Positions 8,937 to 18,170 of a stretch of DNA of 64,000 nucleotides are shown here, one piece after another. The notes under the pieces are model-generated. The model saw only the letters and a list, made by a program, of their open reading frames with translations. It ran no database searches and had not been told where the DNA came from. This DNA is from Acetobacter lambici (GTDB taxonomy: Bacteria > Pseudomonadota > Alphaproteobacteria > Acetobacterales > Acetobacteraceae). The translations under genes were made by a program, and so were the position numbers. The DNA lies in assembly GCF_011516885.1 (NCBI RefSeq), contig NZ_WOTD01000007.1, forward strand, positions 1 through 64,000, written 5' to 3'. Numbering within the stretch: position 1 is the stretch's first letter; every line of letters starts with the position of its first letter.

Positions 8937-9266
8937 CTAGGGCAGCTTGCTGGTGGTAACGCGCCATGGCCTGCTGGGGCTACCGTTTTTCTTTTTGCGG
9001 TGGGGGGGCTGGTTGAGCTTGTGCAGCAGGTCGGACACTTCTACCCGGCGCAGCAGTTCGGTCCAGACATCGGCCTCGTCCACGCCGTCCTGCACCCACA
9101 TATGGCTCAGGGTTTGCAAGAACAGGGCACTCTCGCGCACAAGGTCCGCACGCCGCGCATCAATAAAAGCGGCTGTGCAGCCGGTCGCGTGCTGGCCCAC
9201 CTGCATATACAGGTCTTTGCGTTCCTGAGTAAGCGGGGGGACCTGATGCGGGCGGGAATAGACCAT
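8937..9266 (-). CDS. Small helical protein resembling a degenerate HisE/MazG-type pyrophosphohydrolase
   Basis: A 109-residue frame (121 from a TTG at 9302) lies between metH and cvpA on the same strand. The core DARRADLVRESALFLQTL...DGVDEADVWTELLRR follows the pattern of the C-terminal helices of phosphoribosyl-ATP pyrophosphatase (HisE), where one expects DxxxLVxEsADLlyHllVLl...gvxxxdVxxeLxrR. The metal-binding glutamates of the first helix are replaced (QHATGCTAAF), so it may be inactive or have another role. The tail is basic. This fold assignment is inference from pattern alone. The start codon is uncertain because no clear ribosome-binding site is visible. Confidence 0.5.
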   Translation of the reverse strand: MVYSRPHQVPPLTQERKDLYMQVGQHATGCTAAFIDARRADLVRESALFLQTLSHMWVQDGVDEADVWTELLRRVEVSDLLHKLNQPPHRKKKNGSPSRPWRVTTSKLP

Positions 9267-9313
9267 TGTGGGATGATGCACAGCACCATCCCCGCTGGTC
9301 AATGCCCGGCTAA

Positions 9314-12300
9314 TCAGATGGTAAAATATTTGGCGTGTTTGTTCATGATTATCAGTGCCGAGGTGGACTGCTCGGGGTGGAGCTGGTCCCCATCGGTCAG
9401 GGATACGCCAATACGCCCGGCATCGAGCAGGGTGAGAATACTGCTCTGTTCCTCCAGCCGGGGGCAGGCGGGGTAACCGAACGAATAGCGCGACCCACGG
9501 TAGCCCTGCTGGAGCAGGTCTTCCATGTTACGCGGGTCTTCGGCGGCAAAGCCCAGCTCGGCCCGGATGCGCTTGTGGGTGTATTCGGCCATGGCCTCGG
9601 CCATCTCAACCGAAAGCCCGTGCAGGTAGAGGTAATCCTGATACCGGTTTTCCTCAAACCAGTCGCGGGCAATGTCGGAGGCTTTCTGCCCTACGGTCAC
9701 AACCTGTAGGCCTACCACGTCGCGCTCGGGGTCGTTTATGTCGCGCACAAAGTCGGCAATGCAGTCGCCATCCGCGCGGGGCTGGCGGGGCAGGGCAAAG
9801 CGGGCGGCCTCGGTTGTGCCGTCCTGTTCAAACAGAACAAGGTCGTTGCCATCGCCCGCGGCTTTCCAGTAGCCGTAGCAGGCTTGTGGCTTGAGGATAT
9901 GCTCATCCGCGGCCAGTTTAAGCATGCGTTGCAGAATGGGCCGCAGCTCCTGCCGTGCCCAGACCAGAAACTCGTCCAAGGAGCGGCCCTGCTTACGGAA
10001 GCCCCACTGGAACTGGTACAAAGCGCGTTCGTTCAGGAACGGCAGAACAGCCTCTGGCGTGGCCTCCAGCACCTTGGCACCCCAGAACGGGGGCACAAGG
10101 CGGGGTTCATCCGCGTTCATGCGCGCGCGGCGGGTGGCGACCTCGGCCTTGTCCACAGGGCCGTAGCCGCGTGTTTCCGCTGCCTCTGGCGTGCGGGCGT
10201 TCTTGCGGGTGGCCTTGCCCTCGCGCCGCTTCTGAATGGCTGCCAGATACCCGTCAAATCCGTTCTGGGCGATCTGGTCCATCAGGGTCAGACCATCAAA
10301 CGCATCGCGCGCATAGGCCACGCGGCCGGTGGGGTTGTAGGCGGCTACGCAGTCTTCTTCCACGTAGTTGCGGGTCAGGGCGGCACCACCGAGCAGGACC
10401 GGGGTATCCAGCCCCGCACGGGCGATCTCTTCCAGATTTTCGCGCATGATCACGGTGGACTTGACCAGAAGGCCGGACATGCCAATGGCGTCCGCTTTTT
10501 CCTTACGGGCAGCGTCGATCATGTCTGCTACCGGCACCTTGATGCCAAGGTTGACCACGCGGTAACCGTTGTTGGTCAGAATGATGTCCACAAGGTTTTT
10601 GCCAATGTCGTGCACATCGCCCTTGACCGTGGCCAGTACGATTGTGCCGCGCTGCTGGCCCTCGGCCCGTTCCATGTGGGGTTCCAGCCACGCCACGGCG
10701 GTCTTCATGGTCTCGGCGGATTGCAGCACAAAGGGGAGCTGCATTTTGCCCGCGCCAAACAGTTCGCCCACCACCTTCATGCCGTCGAGCAGCACGGTGT
10801 TGATGATGTCCAGCGGGGCCATGGTCTGCATGGCTTCGGCAAGGTCGGCCTCCAGCCCCTTGCGGTCACCATCGACAATGCGGTCCTTCAGGCGTTCTTC
10901 CGCTGTTTCGGCCTGCTTACGCTTGACCGCCTCAGACGCCTTGCGGTCTGCGAACAGGGCCAGCAGGGCTTGCAGGGGATCGTAGTCCTCGGTCCGGCGG
11001 TCAAAGATCAGGTCTTCGGCAACCTTGACCTCTTCTGGGGCGATCAGGTGCAGCGGGCGAATTTTGGAGACATGCACAATGGCCGCCGTCATGCCCGCCT
11101 TGACCGCGAGGTCGAGGTACACCGAGTTCAGCACCGCGCGGGCGGCGGGGTTCAGCCCGAAGGAGATGTTGGACAGGCCCAGCACGATCTGGATATCGGG
11201 GAAGGCGTCGCGGATCATGCGAATACCTTCCAGCGTCCACTGGCCGAGCTTGCGGTCGTCCTCCGCCCCGGTGGCGATGGTGAAGGTCAGCGGGTCGATC
11301 ATCAGGTCCGACTGGGGCAGACCGTATTTGTTGCATGCAAAATCCACCAGACGGGCGGCAATGCGCAGCTTGTCCTCGGGTTTGCGGGCCATGCCCACTT
11401 CATCAATGGTCAGGGCCACAACGGCCGCGCCAAACTTGCGCGCAAGGGTCAGCCGGTCGGCGGCGGGGCCTTCGCCATCTTCAAAGTTGATGGAGTTGAT
11501 GATCGGCTTGCCGCCATGCAGCTTGAGTGCGGCCTCGATCACCGGTGTTTCGGTCGAGTCGATGACCAGCGGCGCGTTAACGGAGGAGGTGAAGCGCGTA
11601 ATGACCTCGTCCATTTCCTCCCGCTCGTTGCGGCCGACAAAGGCAGTGCAGATGTCCAGCGCGTTCGAGCCTTCGCGCAGTTGCTCGCGCCCTATGGCCA
11701 CGCAGCCGTCCCAGTCGTGTGCTTCTTGCAGTTCGCGCCATTTTTTGGAGCCGTTGGCGTTGCAGCGTTCGCCAATGGAAAAATACGCGTTTTCCTGCCG
11801 TAGCGGCACCTGCGAATACAGGCTGGCAACGGAGGGCACCCATACGGCGGTGCGCGCAACGGGTGCAGGGCGGTGGCGGCCCGTGGCCTGCGCCCGGCGG
11901 CGCAACATGGCGTCCAGTGCGGCAATATGGGGGGTGGAGGTGCCACAGCACCCGCCGGTCATGTTAATGCCGTCTTCTTGCACAAAGCGCTCGACCCATG
12001 TGGCCATGTCCTCGGGGCTGAGTGGGTAGTGGGTCGCACCGTCCACCAGTTCGGGCAGGCCCGCATTGGGCAGGACGGAAATCATGCGGGGCCAGTTTTC
12101 GGCTAGCCAGCGCACATGCTCGGCCATTTCCTGCGGGCCGGTAGCGCAGTTCAGGCCGATCAGGTCCACGTCCAGCGCGTTAATGACCGTGGCTGCGGCG
12201 GCAATGTCTGGCCCAACCAGCAAGGTGCCGGTGGTTTCCACCGTGACCTGCACAAAAATGGGAAGCTGTATGCCAGCCTCGGCCCGGGCGATTTTAACAC

Positions 12301-12820
12301 CGTTGACCGCGGCCTTGATCTGGAGCGTGTCCTGACAGGTTTCGATCAGCACCGCGTCCACGCCGCCTTCAATCAGGCCACGGGTCTGTTCGGCAAGGGC
12401 TGCCTCCAGACTGTCATAATCAATATTGCCAAGGGAGGGCAGCTTGGTGCCCGGCCCCATGGACCCCAGCACGTAGCGGTGGCGGCCATCGGCAAAGCTG
12501 TCTGCGGCCTCACGCGCCAGAATGGCGGAGGCACGATTGATCTCACGCGTGCGCTCAGTCAGCCCGAACTCGCCCAACGTAATGGGGGAGGCGCCAAAGG
12601 TGTTGGTCTCCACCATGTCGGCCCCGGCCTCAAAATACCCGCGATGGATCTCGCGGATCAGTTCAGGGCGTGACAGGGTCAGGACTTCGGTGCAGTTTTC
12701 CTGTCCCCAGTAGTCACGCTGGACATCAAGGTCGAGCATCTGGATACGCGAACCCATCCCTCCATCACAGAGCAGAACCTGATCACGCAGGGCATCAAGA
12801 AGCGGCAGACGAGAAGACAT
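9314..12820 (-). CDS. metH: Cobalamin-dependent methionine synthase
   Basis: A 1168-residue, full-length MetH transferring the methyl group of methyltetrahydrofolate through methylcobalamin to homocysteine. In order: the homocysteine/Zn domain (LLCDGGMGSRIQ at the start, GGCCGTSTPHI with the zinc cysteines near 310), the pterin-binding domain, the B12 cap and binding modules with the axial-His motif DVHDIGKNLVDIIL, and the AdoMet reactivation domain with RGSRYSFGYPACP. ATG 12820 gives the normal N-terminus; the frame extends to 12853 without reason. I looked for a cobalamin or SAM riboswitch in the short upstream gap and did not recognise one. Confidence 0.97.
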   Translation of the reverse strand: MSSRLPLLDALRDQVLLCDGGMGSRIQMLDLDVQRDYWGQENCTEVLTLSRPELIREIHRGYFEAGADMVETNTFGASPITLGEFGLTERTREINRASAILAREAADSFADGRHRYVLGSMGPGTKLPSLGNIDYDSLEAALAEQTRGLIEGGVDAVLIETCQDTLQIKAAVNGVKIARAEAGIQLPIFVQVTVETTGTLLVGPDIAAAATVINALDVDLIGLNCATGPQEMAEHVRWLAENWPRMISVLPNAGLPELVDGATHYPLSPEDMATWVERFVQEDGINMTGGCCGTSTPHIAALDAMLRRRAQATGRHRPAPVARTAVWVPSVASLYSQVPLRQENAYFSIGERCNANGSKKWRELQEAHDWDGCVAIGREQLREGSNALDICTAFVGRNEREEMDEVITRFTSSVNAPLVIDSTETPVIEAALKLHGGKPIINSINFEDGEGPAADRLTLARKFGAAVVALTIDEVGMARKPEDKLRIAARLVDFACNKYGLPQSDLMIDPLTFTIATGAEDDRKLGQWTLEGIRMIRDAFPDIQIVLGLSNISFGLNPAARAVLNSVYLDLAVKAGMTAAIVHVSKIRPLHLIAPEEVKVAEDLIFDRRTEDYDPLQALLALFADRKASEAVKRKQAETAEERLKDRIVDGDRKGLEADLAEAMQTMAPLDIINTVLLDGMKVVGELFGAGKMQLPFVLQSAETMKTAVAWLEPHMERAEGQQRGTIVLATVKGDVHDIGKNLVDIILTNNGYRVVNLGIKVPVADMIDAARKEKADAIGMSGLLVKSTVIMRENLEEIARAGLDTPVLLGGAALTRNYVEEDCVAAYNPTGRVAYARDAFDGLTLMDQIAQNGFDGYLAAIQKRREGKATRKNARTPEAAETRGYGPVDKAEVATRRARMNADEPRLVPPFWGAKVLEATPEAVLPFLNERALYQFQWGFRKQGRSLDEFLVWARQELRPILQRMLKLAADEHILKPQACYGYWKAAGDGNDLVLFEQDGTTEAARFALPRQPRADGDCIADFVRDINDPERDVVGLQVVTVGQKASDIARDWFEENRYQDYLYLHGLSVEMAEAMAEYTHKRIRAELGFAAEDPRNMEDLLQQGYRGSRYSFGYPACPRLEEQSSILTLLDAGRIGVSLTDGDQLHPEQSTSALIIMNKHAKYFTI

Positions 12821-12938
12821 GACAGCACAAGACCGAAACAGTGGGGGGGACAAGCCTCAGCCGCAGGATCGGGCCAAGGCCACATCCTTATTCCAGACAG
12901 AGGCAACCCTGTCCACCGCCATACATGCCCCGCCGCAA

Positions 12939-13307
12939 ATGCGTGGGGGGCGGATACCTCTTTTTGTGCTGGAGGACGCACCCCAAGGCGCAGCATGGCG
13001 GCAAAGAGGAGGAGTTGTGTTTGCCAGCGCGCCGCCCACGCCTGCGCAAACGCACGGGTGGGCCTGTGTGCTGGAATGGAGCGGAGCCACGCCGGAGGGG
13101 GGTATGCACGACAGGCATTGCCTGTGCTGTGTGGGGCGGGGTGGGCTGGACCAGTTTTTGCTCACGCAGGCGCAGAGCCGGGTGCGTGGGGTGGGCGATC
13201 CGCTGGAGGTTATGGTGGTGGTGTGCGCGCCCGAACTGGTGGGGGCTTATAAAACCCAGCTTAAAACTTCTATTTTTCTGTCTGCTTTTTACGCGCTGCA
13301 ACCTTAA
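12939..13307 (+). CDS. Orphan CxCC-motif protein, function unknown
   Basis: A 122-residue frame divergent from metH with neighbour-like, GC3-rich codon use. It contains HDRHCLCCVGRGGLDQFLL: a CxCC motif at the place where CobW/COG0523 metallochaperone GTPases have theirs, but there is no P-loop or other GTPase motif, so at most it is a stand-alone metal-binding or substrate-like piece. Hydrophobic strands (PLEVMVVVCAPELV) suggest a small alpha/beta fold. The frame is open back to 12819, overlapping the metH start palindrome; ATG 12939 begins the part that looks protein-like. Function is not known. Confidence 0.5.
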   Translation: MRGGRIPLFVLEDAPQGAAWRQRGGVVFASAPPTPAQTHGWACVLEWSGATPEGGMHDRHCLCCVGRGGLDQFLLTQAQSRVRGVGDPLEVMVVVCAPELVGAYKTQLKTSIFLSAFYALQP

Positions 13308-13343
13308 AAAAACAGCCTGATGGCGTGGGCCAGCAGGCTGTTT
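13304..13343 (-). terminator. Intrinsic terminator of the flgK-flgL transcript
   Basis: AAACAGCCTG (13310-13319) pairs with CAGGCTGTTT (13334-13343). Read on the minus strand, the stem is followed by a T-run (A-run 13306-13312 on the plus strand). It lies 28 bp after the flgL stop. Confidence 0.85.
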
Positions 13344-13371
13344 ACAAACCGTCGGTAAAAGGGACTGTGGC

Positions 13372-14469
13372 TTACAGGTAGCTAGCCAGCGTCATGTCCT
13401 TCATGTCCGCGATCAGCATGAAAGAGGCTTTCAGGCTTGTCTGCACGTTGGTGGTCTGGATGGCCACCTGAGCAATATCGGTCGTGCGGGCATCGTCGAG
13501 CTGGGTCGTCAGGGCTGTGGTCGTGTTGGTCAGCAGGGTGGAGCGCGAGGTCAGCGCGTTCTGCTGCGCACCCACGGTTGTTTCCATGTTGATGATCTGG
13601 TTGGTTGTATTGACCAGCGATGTATGGAGCTGGGTCACAAGGTCGGAATACCCAGTGCTGGTGGAAGACATGCCGCTCATGCCCGAAATCAGCATCATGT
13701 CCCGCAGCAGGTCCTTGATGGGGGAGCCTGTAGAGGTGCTGCTCGCATCCGTTGCGCTACCCTGAGTGGCAACAACACCGTAGGTGCTGGTCGTGCTGTC
13801 CCCCGTAACCGTGCTGGTCTGCTGGCTCTTGGCCAGACTGAGGGAAGCGGTCGCGCTGGTCGGGTCGGAAATGGTGCTTGAGAAAATGGAGCTGTCGCCG
13901 TTCATCAGCGTTGTGGCCTGCTGTAGCACGTCATCCACGCTAGACCCCGACGCAAGGGCGCTAATGGTGTTTGCAATCTGGGTGCTGATGCTGCTTGTGG
14001 CCACGCTGGTCGGGTCATTGACCGGTGCTTCGGTCGAGGTCTGCCCCGCAAACGCATAGCCCGTACCTGTGGAGGTGTTCAGGATCGTGGCGAGCTGGCT
14101 TAGGGTGCTGGACGCCTCGGTGGAGACCGTGCTGACCGTGGAGGATTCGGTTGAACCCCCAATGCTCAGCAGATCCGTGGCCATACTCTGTGCCAGCGAG
14201 ACAATCTGCGTAAGGGCGGTGGAGGTAACGGTCAGGCTGTTCTGGGCGTTGGTAATGTTGCTCTGCCAGGCCGCGACCTGCGTAATTTTGGGTGTCAGTT
14301 CAAACACGCTGGAGCGTGAGGTGCCAAGGCCCGCATAGGTCTCCGAGATAATACCTTTGTTGGAGGTCTGCCACGCCAGATTGGTCTGGGCGTTGGTCAG
14401 GTTTTCCACACCGGCGGAAAGAACGAGGCTTGCGGCGCTGGCGCCATACTGCCCGATAGAAGTACTCAT
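13372..14469 (-). CDS. flgL: Flagellar hook-filament junction protein FlgL
   Basis: This 365-residue flagellin-like protein has an N-terminal heptad-rich helix (GQYGASAASLVLSAGVENLTNAQ), a very Ser/Thr-rich central part and a C-terminal helix ending in DMTLASYL. It joins FlgK to the filament and is exported through the flagellar type III system, so no signal peptide is expected. It lies 26 bp downstream of flgK in the same operon. Because filament flagellin looks similar, the pairing with flgK and the length are the main reasons for calling FlgL. Confidence 0.85.
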   Translation of the reverse strand: MSTSIGQYGASAASLVLSAGVENLTNAQTNLAWQTSNKGIISETYAGLGTSRSSVFELTPKITQVAAWQSNITNAQNSLTVTSTALTQIVSLAQSMATDLLSIGGSTESSTVSTVSTEASSTLSQLATILNTSTGTGYAFAGQTSTEAPVNDPTSVATSSISTQIANTISALASGSSVDDVLQQATTLMNGDSSIFSSTISDPTSATASLSLAKSQQTSTVTGDSTTSTYGVVATQGSATDASSTSTGSPIKDLLRDMMLISGMSGMSSTSTGYSDLVTQLHTSLVNTTNQIINMETTVGAQQNALTSRSTLLTNTTTALTTQLDDARTTDIAQVAIQTTNVQTSLKASFMLIADMKDMTLASYL

Positions 14470-14495
14470 ATCAAAATAACTCCTTCTTTCAGGGC

Positions 14496-16088
14496 TTAGT
14501 TGATGGCGTCAAGCAGAGCGCTGAACATGGTCTGAACGGACGAAATAATCTTGGCGTTAGCCGTGTAGGCGTTTTGCAGCGCCACGATCTTGGCCATTTC
14601 GTTATTCACGTTCACGCCCGAAACATTGGTGACCTTGCCGCTAATGGTGGTCTGTACCGCTGTGGCGTAAGTCAGGTTGGTGGTGGCCGTGCTAATGGTG
14701 GCCCCCTGATTGGAGGTCAGGGAAGAGGCCAGTGCGACCAGTCCCTGCGCGCCGCTATACCCGGTGGTCTGCGTGCCGTCTGGCCCCAGACTGGAGGTCG
14801 GGGAATCCAGACTGACAACGGTTCCGTCTGAGAGGGTGGTGGTGCCGCTCACATTGGCGCTGGAGGTGCCAAAGGTGTCGCTTAGCACGTTGGTGATGGT
14901 GGTGATACTCCCGCTGGGCGCCAGATCGGAAGGTGTATCGGAATAGGTGGAGTTAACGGTAATGCCGTTCGCCAGATTTGTGAGCGAACTGTTCGATCCC
15001 GTGGTGGAAACAGCGACAGAGGTGTCGCCCGAGCCATCCGTGAACAGGGACATGCCAGCCGCTGTAAAGCGGTTGATCACGGTGGCGGAGAACGAATTAA
15101 GCTGCGCCTGCATGGTGGGGTAGGTCGTGTCACGCAGGGTGATGTTGGCACCCAGCGTGCCGCTGGTCAGGTGGGACGTAATGTCCGTGGTGGAGGTGCT
15201 GGTCTTGCCGTCCGCCACCGTAATGCCCGCAATGGCGGAGTCGGTGTCCCCCGCCTTGTAATACATGGAGTCGGTAATGGTGGTGCTGGCCGTGCCGCCA
15301 TCTGTGGCCGAGAGCGGCCATGTATTGCTGGGCAGGGTCTGTGTGTTGTCGCTCAGGCCGATCTGGTCCGGGCGGGTCGGCAGCTTGGTGCCGTCCTCGG
15401 TGGTGACAACCATGTCGCCCTTGGAGGTCTCGGTAAACGTGACGCCCACCTGGGTGGACAGGTCGTTCATGACCTGAAGGCGGCTGTTCTCAAGGCTGGA
15501 TGTATCCGAGCCGACAGCCTGCAACCCCATGATCTGCTTGGACAGTTGGCCGATCTGTGTGAGGTCCTGATTGATGGTGGAGACCGTGGCAACAATGCCA
15601 TCCTCCGCCGTCTGGCGCTGCTGCGTGTAGGTGGAGGCCAGCGTGTGGATTGTGTCGGTCAGGGATGTGGCGGCGGTAATGACCGCCGTCTGCGCCGAGC
15701 TTTCCTGCGGGGTGGAGGTCAGGGAGGTCAGCGCGGTCTGCACATTACCCAGTTCGTCGGACAGGGTCTCGGTGGAGCCGGAAACCGCAGAGGTGGACCC
15801 CTGAACGGACTCAACGGCTGCGAGCGAGTTGGAGGAGGCCGTCAGTGCCGAGACCTTGGCGTTCTGGGTATGGAGCGAGGATTGCAGGTAAGGGCTGACA
15901 TTGACCACGGTCTGGCCAATACGCACGCCCGTGCCCTGATTGCCCGCAACAGCCGAGGTCACGCTGGCCGATTCGGAGGCATAACCCGCAGTGCTGGAGT
16001 TGGCGACGTTCTGGGAGATGACGGAGTACTGGTATTCGATCCCGTTCAGCCCGCTCGAGGCTATTGATAGAGCTGATCCTAGATCCAT
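14496..16088 (-). CDS. flgK: Flagellar hook-associated protein FlgK
   Basis: The 530-residue protein begins with the Flg_bb_rod signature (LSIASSGLNGIEYQYSVISQNVANSSTAGY) and ends with the matching C-terminal coiled-coil helix (VNNEMAKIVALQNAYTANAKIISSVQTMFSALLDAIN). The middle is a low-complexity, Ser/Thr-dominated domain. FlgK is the first junction protein between hook and filament. A GAGGGATA ribosome-binding site precedes ATG 16088. It is cotranscribed with flgL on the minus strand and separated from flgF by 190 bp that could hold a promoter. Confidence 0.94.
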   Translation of the reverse strand: MDLGSALSIASSGLNGIEYQYSVISQNVANSSTAGYASESASVTSAVAGNQGTGVRIGQTVVNVSPYLQSSLHTQNAKVSALTASSNSLAAVESVQGSTSAVSGSTETLSDELGNVQTALTSLTSTPQESSAQTAVITAATSLTDTIHTLASTYTQQRQTAEDGIVATVSTINQDLTQIGQLSKQIMGLQAVGSDTSSLENSRLQVMNDLSTQVGVTFTETSKGDMVVTTEDGTKLPTRPDQIGLSDNTQTLPSNTWPLSATDGGTASTTITDSMYYKAGDTDSAIAGITVADGKTSTSTTDITSHLTSGTLGANITLRDTTYPTMQAQLNSFSATVINRFTAAGMSLFTDGSGDTSVAVSTTGSNSSLTNLANGITVNSTYSDTPSDLAPSGSITTITNVLSDTFGTSSANVSGTTTLSDGTVVSLDSPTSSLGPDGTQTTGYSGAQGLVALASSLTSNQGATISTATTNLTYATAVQTTISGKVTNVSGVNVNNEMAKIVALQNAYTANAKIISSVQTMFSALLDAIN

Positions 16089-16278
16089 TGTATCCCTCGT
16101 CCGTCCCGACGTATTTTGAAAATCTGATAACGAATAGCAGCCATTGGGCGGCAGTTAAAGAAGTCTTACGGTCCAATGGTTTTCAGAAGGTTAACGCAAT
16201 CCGCAAAATATGCGCCGGTATGGTCTGGCCTGTGGGCCTTTTGGCCGCCTGCGTGGGCGGTGTATGCGTATGGGGCTG

Positions 16279-17022
16279 TTAGTTGCTGGAATCCTGCGTG
16301 ATCTTGTCGATCGCGTTGCTCCGGCGGGTGGATTCGGTCTGCACAAGCTGGAAGTTCAGGTCATAATCACGCTGGATTTCCACCATGCGGGTGGTTTCCG
16401 TAATGGCGTTGACGTTGCTGCTCTCCAGCATGCCCTGCCGGATTTCCTTGTGGGCCAGAACCCGTGTGCGGGTTGTGGGCTTGAGCAGGTAATTGCCCTC
16501 GGGCTGGAGGGTGTTCAGGTTGTCCACCGTCATCAGGTCTATGGTGCCAACGGCCCCGTCCTGCGTGGAAATGGTGCCATCGGAGGAGACGGACAGAACG
16601 TCGTCCTCACGCGGGATAACAATGGGGCGCTGGAAACGGTTAAGGATCGGGTTGCCGTTAATGTCTACAATGGTGCCGTCGGAGCGGCGCTGGAACTGGC
16701 CGTTGCGCGTCAGCCGCACGCCCTGCGTGGTCTGTACGGCAAAAAACCCTTCCCCATTAATGGCAAAGTCGGTCGGGTTGCCGGTCTGGCGTAGCTGGCC
16801 CTGCCCGTGGTCCTGATAGGTGGCGCGGTCCTGCGTATAGGCTTCCGTGCGCGCGCCGGGGATGCCGTGAATGTCTTTTTGCTTGACGATATAGTCCGAA
16901 AACAGCTCGCGGGAGGATTTGAAGCCCGTTGTATTGGCGTTGGCCAGATTGTTGGACGTAACTTCAAGGTCATGCGTAAGCGCATTAATGCGGGACAAGG
17001 CGATGTAGGTCGTGTTGTCCAT
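16279..17022 (-). CDS. flgF: Flagellar proximal rod protein FlgF
   Basis: A 247-residue rod protein with the N-terminal motif LTHDLEVTSNNLANANTTGFK and the C-terminal rod motif SSNVNAITETTRMVEIQRDYD. FlgF builds the proximal rod on FlgB/FlgC, neither of which is in the window. Its divergence from flgG, separated by a long intergenic region, is unusual because flgF and flgG are commonly adjacent in one operon. Confidence 0.93.
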   Translation of the reverse strand: MDNTTYIALSRINALTHDLEVTSNNLANANTTGFKSSRELFSDYIVKQKDIHGIPGARTEAYTQDRATYQDHGQGQLRQTGNPTDFAINGEGFFAVQTTQGVRLTRNGQFQRRSDGTIVDINGNPILNRFQRPIVIPREDDVLSVSSDGTISTQDGAVGTIDLMTVDNLNTLQPEGNYLLKPTTRTRVLAHKEIRQGMLESSNVNAITETTRMVEIQRDYDLNFQLVQTESTRRSNAIDKITQDSSN

Positions 17023-17380
17023 GACGTCTCACTCCGGCGGGATGATGGCAAAAGGGGCAGGCTTTACGTGGAGCGCCCCGAATCATACAGACCATTATAG
17101 TATGGTTTTGCGTACCATAAAGCTATTGGATTACCCATAATACAGCAACAGTGGATGTGTATCCTGTACAACAAAAAATGGCTTATGTAGAAGTGGTAAG
17201 GAATCAGCCAGACAAAACCTCTTGCAATGGCCATGCTGTCGTCTTACCTGTTGCTGGCAATACATGGTGTGGCAGCTACCCGCTGTGCGTATGGCCATGT
17301 AAGTTCCCGCCCATGCCCCCATCATCGTGCTGTTGCTGGGGTGATCGTGGTGCAAGGCACACCCGGAGGCTTGTCATCCT
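17023..17380. promoter_or_regulatory. Divergent flgF/flgG control region with repeated ACCAT/ATGGT boxes
   Basis: The 358-bp gap has no plausible gene and is AT-richer than its surroundings. At 17091-17119 there are three half-sites in alternating orientation: ACCAT (17091-17095), TATGGT (17101-17106) and ACCATA (17114-17119), which make two overlapping inverted repeats 69-97 bp upstream of flgF. They could be an operator for a flagellar regulator. No clear sigma-54 or sigma-28 element was found. Confidence 0.35.
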
Positions 17381-18169
17381 ATGATGCGTTCCCTTGATAT
17401 CGCCGCTACGGGCATGCAGGCCCAGACGACGAACGTCGAGACAATTTCCCACAACATCGCCAACATGACGACCACTGGCTACAAGCGGCGTCGGGCGGAG
17501 TTTCAGGATCTTATCTATCAGGACATGCGGCGCGCGGGGACCATGAGCTCGGACACGGGCGATCTTGTCCCTTCTGGCGCGCAGGTTGGTCTTGGTGTGC
17601 GTACGGCTGGTATTTACCGTATTAACGAGCAGGGCACGCTTGAGCAGACGGGCAATGCGCTGGATATGGCCATTGAAGGGCGCGGTTACTTCCGTGTCAC
17701 TCTGCCATCGGGCGAATACGCCTACACGCGTGATGGCACGTTCTCCCTCTCCAACGACGGGACGATCGTGACCGCGGATGGTTACCCGCTCAGCCCCGAT
17801 ATTTCGCTGCCCAACAACGCCGAAAACATTACCGTCGATCAGAGCGGGCAGGTGCAGTACACCCTGTCCGGCCAGACCACGGCGCAGGTTGCCGGGCAGA
17901 TTCAGCTCGTAACCTTCCAGAACGAAAACGGTCTGGCCGCCATGGGGCAGAACCTGTTCACCTCCACGACCTCCTCGGGCGATCCCATTACGGGCACGCC
18001 GCAGAGCACGGGGTTTGGGGATATCCGGCAGGGCTTTGTGGAAGAATCGGCCGTGAACGTCGTGACCGAAATTACCGACCTCATTACCGCGCAGCGTGCG
18101 TATGAAATGAACAGTAAGGTCATCACGTCTTCCGACGAAATGCTTCAGACGCTCACGAACCTGAAATAA
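17381..18169 (+). CDS. flgG: Flagellar distal rod protein FlgG
   Basis: At 262 aa it has the usual FlgG length. The N-terminus (MRSLDIAATGMQAQTTNVETISHNIANMTTTGYK) and C-terminus (QGFVEESAVNVVTEITDLITAQRAYEMNSK...DEMLQTLTNL) are diagnostic. It forms the distal rod that passes through the P and L rings. ATG 17384 is an alternative second start codon. flgG is the first gene of a flgG-flgA-flgH run with 1- and 6-bp gaps. Confidence 0.97.
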   Translation: MMRSLDIAATGMQAQTTNVETISHNIANMTTTGYKRRRAEFQDLIYQDMRRAGTMSSDTGDLVPSGAQVGLGVRTAGIYRINEQGTLEQTGNALDMAIEGRGYFRVTLPSGEYAYTRDGTFSLSNDGTIVTADGYPLSPDISLPNNAENITVDQSGQVQYTLSGQTTAQVAGQIQLVTFQNENGLAAMGQNLFTSTTSSGDPITGTPQSTGFGDIRQGFVEESAVNVVTEITDLITAQRAYEMNSKVITSSDEMLQTLTNLK

Positions 18170-18170
18170 C

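Noticed and set aside
12821-12938. Cobalamin or SAM riboswitch upstream of metH
   Set aside because: I looked for the B12 box and the usual SAM cores on the minus strand and saw neither; the gap is also short.
13372-14469. Calling this gene flagellin rather than FlgL
   Set aside because: Its terminal helices are flagellin-like, but it directly follows flgK, has the size of FlgL and a shared terminator; no second flagellin-like gene is in the window.
16089-16278. Sigma-28 promoter upstream of flgK (TAAG-N15-GCCCAATG on the minus strand)
   Set aside because: Only the first three bases of the -10 element agree; too weak to report as a feature.
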